Shown one piece after another: positions 62,797-64,000 of a stretch of 64,000 nt of DNA. The notes beneath the pieces were generated by a model, which was not told the DNA's origin, did no database searches, and saw only the letters and a list, made by a program, of their open reading frames with translations. The DNA lies in contig JAEUIT010000021.1 in assembly GCA_016795035.1 (NCBI GenBank), positions 55,880-119,879 on the forward strand. Direction: 5' to 3'. The first letter of the stretch is position 1; every line of letters starts with the position of its first letter. Source of the stretch: Phycisphaerae bacterium (GTDB lineage: Bacteria; Planctomycetota; Phycisphaerae; Phycisphaerales; SM1A02). A program made the translations under genes and the position numbers.

Positions 62797-63785
62797 AGCG
62801 CACTCGTCGTTTCAGGCTTCCGCAGGGACCGCGCGGCACTCTGCTTCTCGTCGGCACGGCGGTCGGTGTGGGCATCGCGTCGCTCGCCGGATTCGCCGTC
62901 GGGGCGAAGTGGTTCACCGAGGAGCGTGCGACGACGCGAAAGACGCTCCTCTCCGCGGAGAACGCGATCAAGCAGATCAACGGCCTCCAGCCGACGCGCG
63001 AGAAGCTCGAGCGCGACCTGAAGTCCGTCGTCAATCGCACGTTCGGCCCGGACCAGGCGGCGACGGACAGCGCGCTGCGCTCGCGCCTCAACCGGATCGG
63101 CGAGGAGATCCGTCTCTCTGATCTCCGCGTTGCCACGGGCACGCCGACCATGCGGACCTCGCCTGCGAAGCGCTTGCTTCCGAAGGTGAAGGACCAGCGG
63201 TACTACGACGACTTCGTCGAGGTTCCGGCCACGATCACGGGCTCCGGCACGCTCGAGCAGGCGCTGCGCCTCGTGCACCGCATCGAGGTCGAGCCGTGGC
63301 TCAAGCGCATCGACTCCGTCGGCCTCGAGGAGGAGAAGGACGGAGAGCGCATCAAGGTCACGGTGAAGCTGACGACGATCTTCCTCCCCGACCAGAAGGG
63401 CACCGCCGACCTTCGGCCGTCCGACGCCGACCTCGAGCGCTTCGAGCGCTTGCGGCCGATCGTGCTGGCGAATCCGTTCCGCGTGCCCACGCCGCCGAAG
63501 CCGCAGCCGACCGCCGTCGCGGCCGATCCCGCACCGCCTCCGCCGCCGGCTCCGGCCGGATTCCCCTACGACCAATGGCTGGTGACGTCGCTCGTGAGCG
63601 GGCCGCTGGGTCCCGAGGCGTGGCTGCGCAACGCCACGACCGGCGAGACGCGCGTGGTGACGCCGGGCCAAGCGATCGGCGAGGCGATCTTCGTCGACTT
63701 CGATGTCGACATCGCGCAGTTCCGCCAAGGCGATGCGAGCTTCCGCGTGCAGATCGGTCGTCCGCTCACCGATCGCCAATCGTGA
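62793..63785 (+). CDS. gspM: GspM/PilO-like assembly protein
   Basis: 330 residues; GTG start at 62793 with GGGAGG upstream. Short cytoplasmic N-terminus, one membrane helix (about 15-38), a coiled coil (about 45-75) and a ferredoxin-like domain (DDFVEVPATITGSGTLEQALRLVHRIEVEPWL, VKLTTIFLP), as in GspM/PilO. The C-terminal ~80 residues (after a Pro-rich linker) add a small GspC/PilP-like domain (LVTSLVSGPLGPEAWLRN, VVTPGQAI). That could replace the missing gspC/pilP. The gene ends the operon, followed by a GC-rich hairpin. Confidence 0.83.
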   Translation: MKRTRRFRLPQGPRGTLLLVGTAVGVGIASLAGFAVGAKWFTEERATTRKTLLSAENAIKQINGLQPTREKLERDLKSVVNRTFGPDQAATDSALRSRLNRIGEEIRLSDLRVATGTPTMRTSPAKRLLPKVKDQRYYDDFVEVPATITGSGTLEQALRLVHRIEVEPWLKRIDSVGLEEEKDGERIKVTVKLTTIFLPDQKGTADLRPSDADLERFERLRPIVLANPFRVPTPPKPQPTAVAADPAPPPPPAPAGFPYDQWLVTSLVSGPLGPEAWLRNATTGETRVVTPGQAIGEAIFVDFDVDIAQFRQGDASFRVQIGRPLTDRQS

Positions 63786-63805
63786 ATGCGGCGCGCAACG
63801 AAAAA

Positions 63806-63830
63806 CGCCCCGGTCGTGTGGACCGGGGCG
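63806..63830 (+). terminator. Likely terminator of the gsp operon
   Basis: Perfect 10-bp stem CGCCCCGGTC (63806-63815) / GACCGGGGCG (63821-63830), loop GTGTG, 20 bases after the gspM stop. The + strand trailing sequence CTGCTCTCTC is pyrimidine-rich but has no T-run; on the other strand five T residues follow, so it may act in both directions. Confidence 0.6.
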
Positions 63831-63879
63831 CTGCTCTCTCCAACTCCAATCGCTTTGTCGCGAACCTGAGCAGTCCTGT

Positions 63880-64000
63880 CGTGGCGGGCGCGGGCGGGCG
63901 CCGCCGCCCACGGCGCGGGGGCGGGGGGGTGTTTTTGGGGTTGTTGGTTGGGGGAACAAGGAGGGAGGTTTTTGAGAGAAAAAGTAGCGGGGGAAAAACG
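63880..64000. other. Low-complexity end of the window
   Basis: From about 63880 the sequence becomes homopolymer-like (runs of G, then GTTTTTGGGG, GGTTTTTGAG, AAAAAG). It has no open frame and a composition unlike the rest of the window. It looks like a poor-quality contig end. Nothing should be annotated here. Confidence 0.7.

Noticed and set aside
1..64000. CRISPR arrays, tRNA or rRNA genes, insertion sequences, prophage
   Set aside because: No regularly spaced direct repeats, no cloverleaf-like ends, no transposase or integrase motifs were seen on either strand.

Overview
The window looks like a chromosomal piece of an uncultured planctomycete, most likely class Phycisphaerae. The DNA is very G+C rich. 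Several secreted proteins end in the paired calcium-loop repeat [22 protein letters not shown] that is typical of that group. There is an AroD-AroE fusion, a PEP-CTERM-like tail and a planctomycete-style multihaem cytochrome carrying PA14. The first gene is cut by the left edge. The last ~100 bases are low-complexity G/T/A-rich sequence that looks like a poor contig end.

Layout. 1-4410: four exported or membrane proteins, three with dockerin-like tails. 4376-8795: a PLP threonine dehydratase/serine racemase facing DinB, cupin and large secreted-protein genes. 9264-11333: TPP riboswitch and thiC. 11352-18597: membrane protein, degenerate SGNH-like protein, Xaa-Pro aminopeptidase, large dockerin-like secreted protein, metallophosphoesterase and phenylalanine hydroxylase. 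18598-19074: no protein gene, but a run of perfect hairpins ending in a Rho-independent terminator on the + strand, a candidate structured RNA. 19075-25527: DUF2470-like protein, aroDE, SDR, aroC and a NagB-LmbE fusion.

25529-40237 is the functional centre: a complete [NiFe]-hydrogenase locus. The structural genes resemble the group 2a 'Huc' enzymes that oxidise trace (atmospheric) H2. On the minus strand are a nickel transporter, hypB, hypA and a DUF1641 gene. From a shared promoter region the + strand carries hucS, hucL, the maturation protease, two small unknowns, a TPR protein, a NifU-Rieske fusion (HucE-like), an NHL propeller, hypC, a second HypC/HupF-like gene, hypD, hypE and hypF. Many start/stop codons overlap, so the genes probably form one long operon. 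Together they supply nickel, build the NiFe(CN)2CO site, trim the large subunit and pass electrons onward.

40268-50824: zinc-ribbon membrane proteins, a propeller/pentahaem cytochrome pair, and small enzymes. 50955-54689: clpB and a BtuF-like binding protein. 54980-63785: a PEP-CTERM-like protein and a type II secretion/type IV pilus-like operon, gspF-G-H-I-J-K-L-M.

Overlying everything is a dispersed short motif, CTGCAACG (extended CTGCAACGYGGA). I counted 62 exact copies by eye, about one per kb, on both strands and in all reading frames, against roughly two or three expected. It has the spacing and behaviour of a DNA-uptake-type genomic signature and is the most unusual signal in the window.
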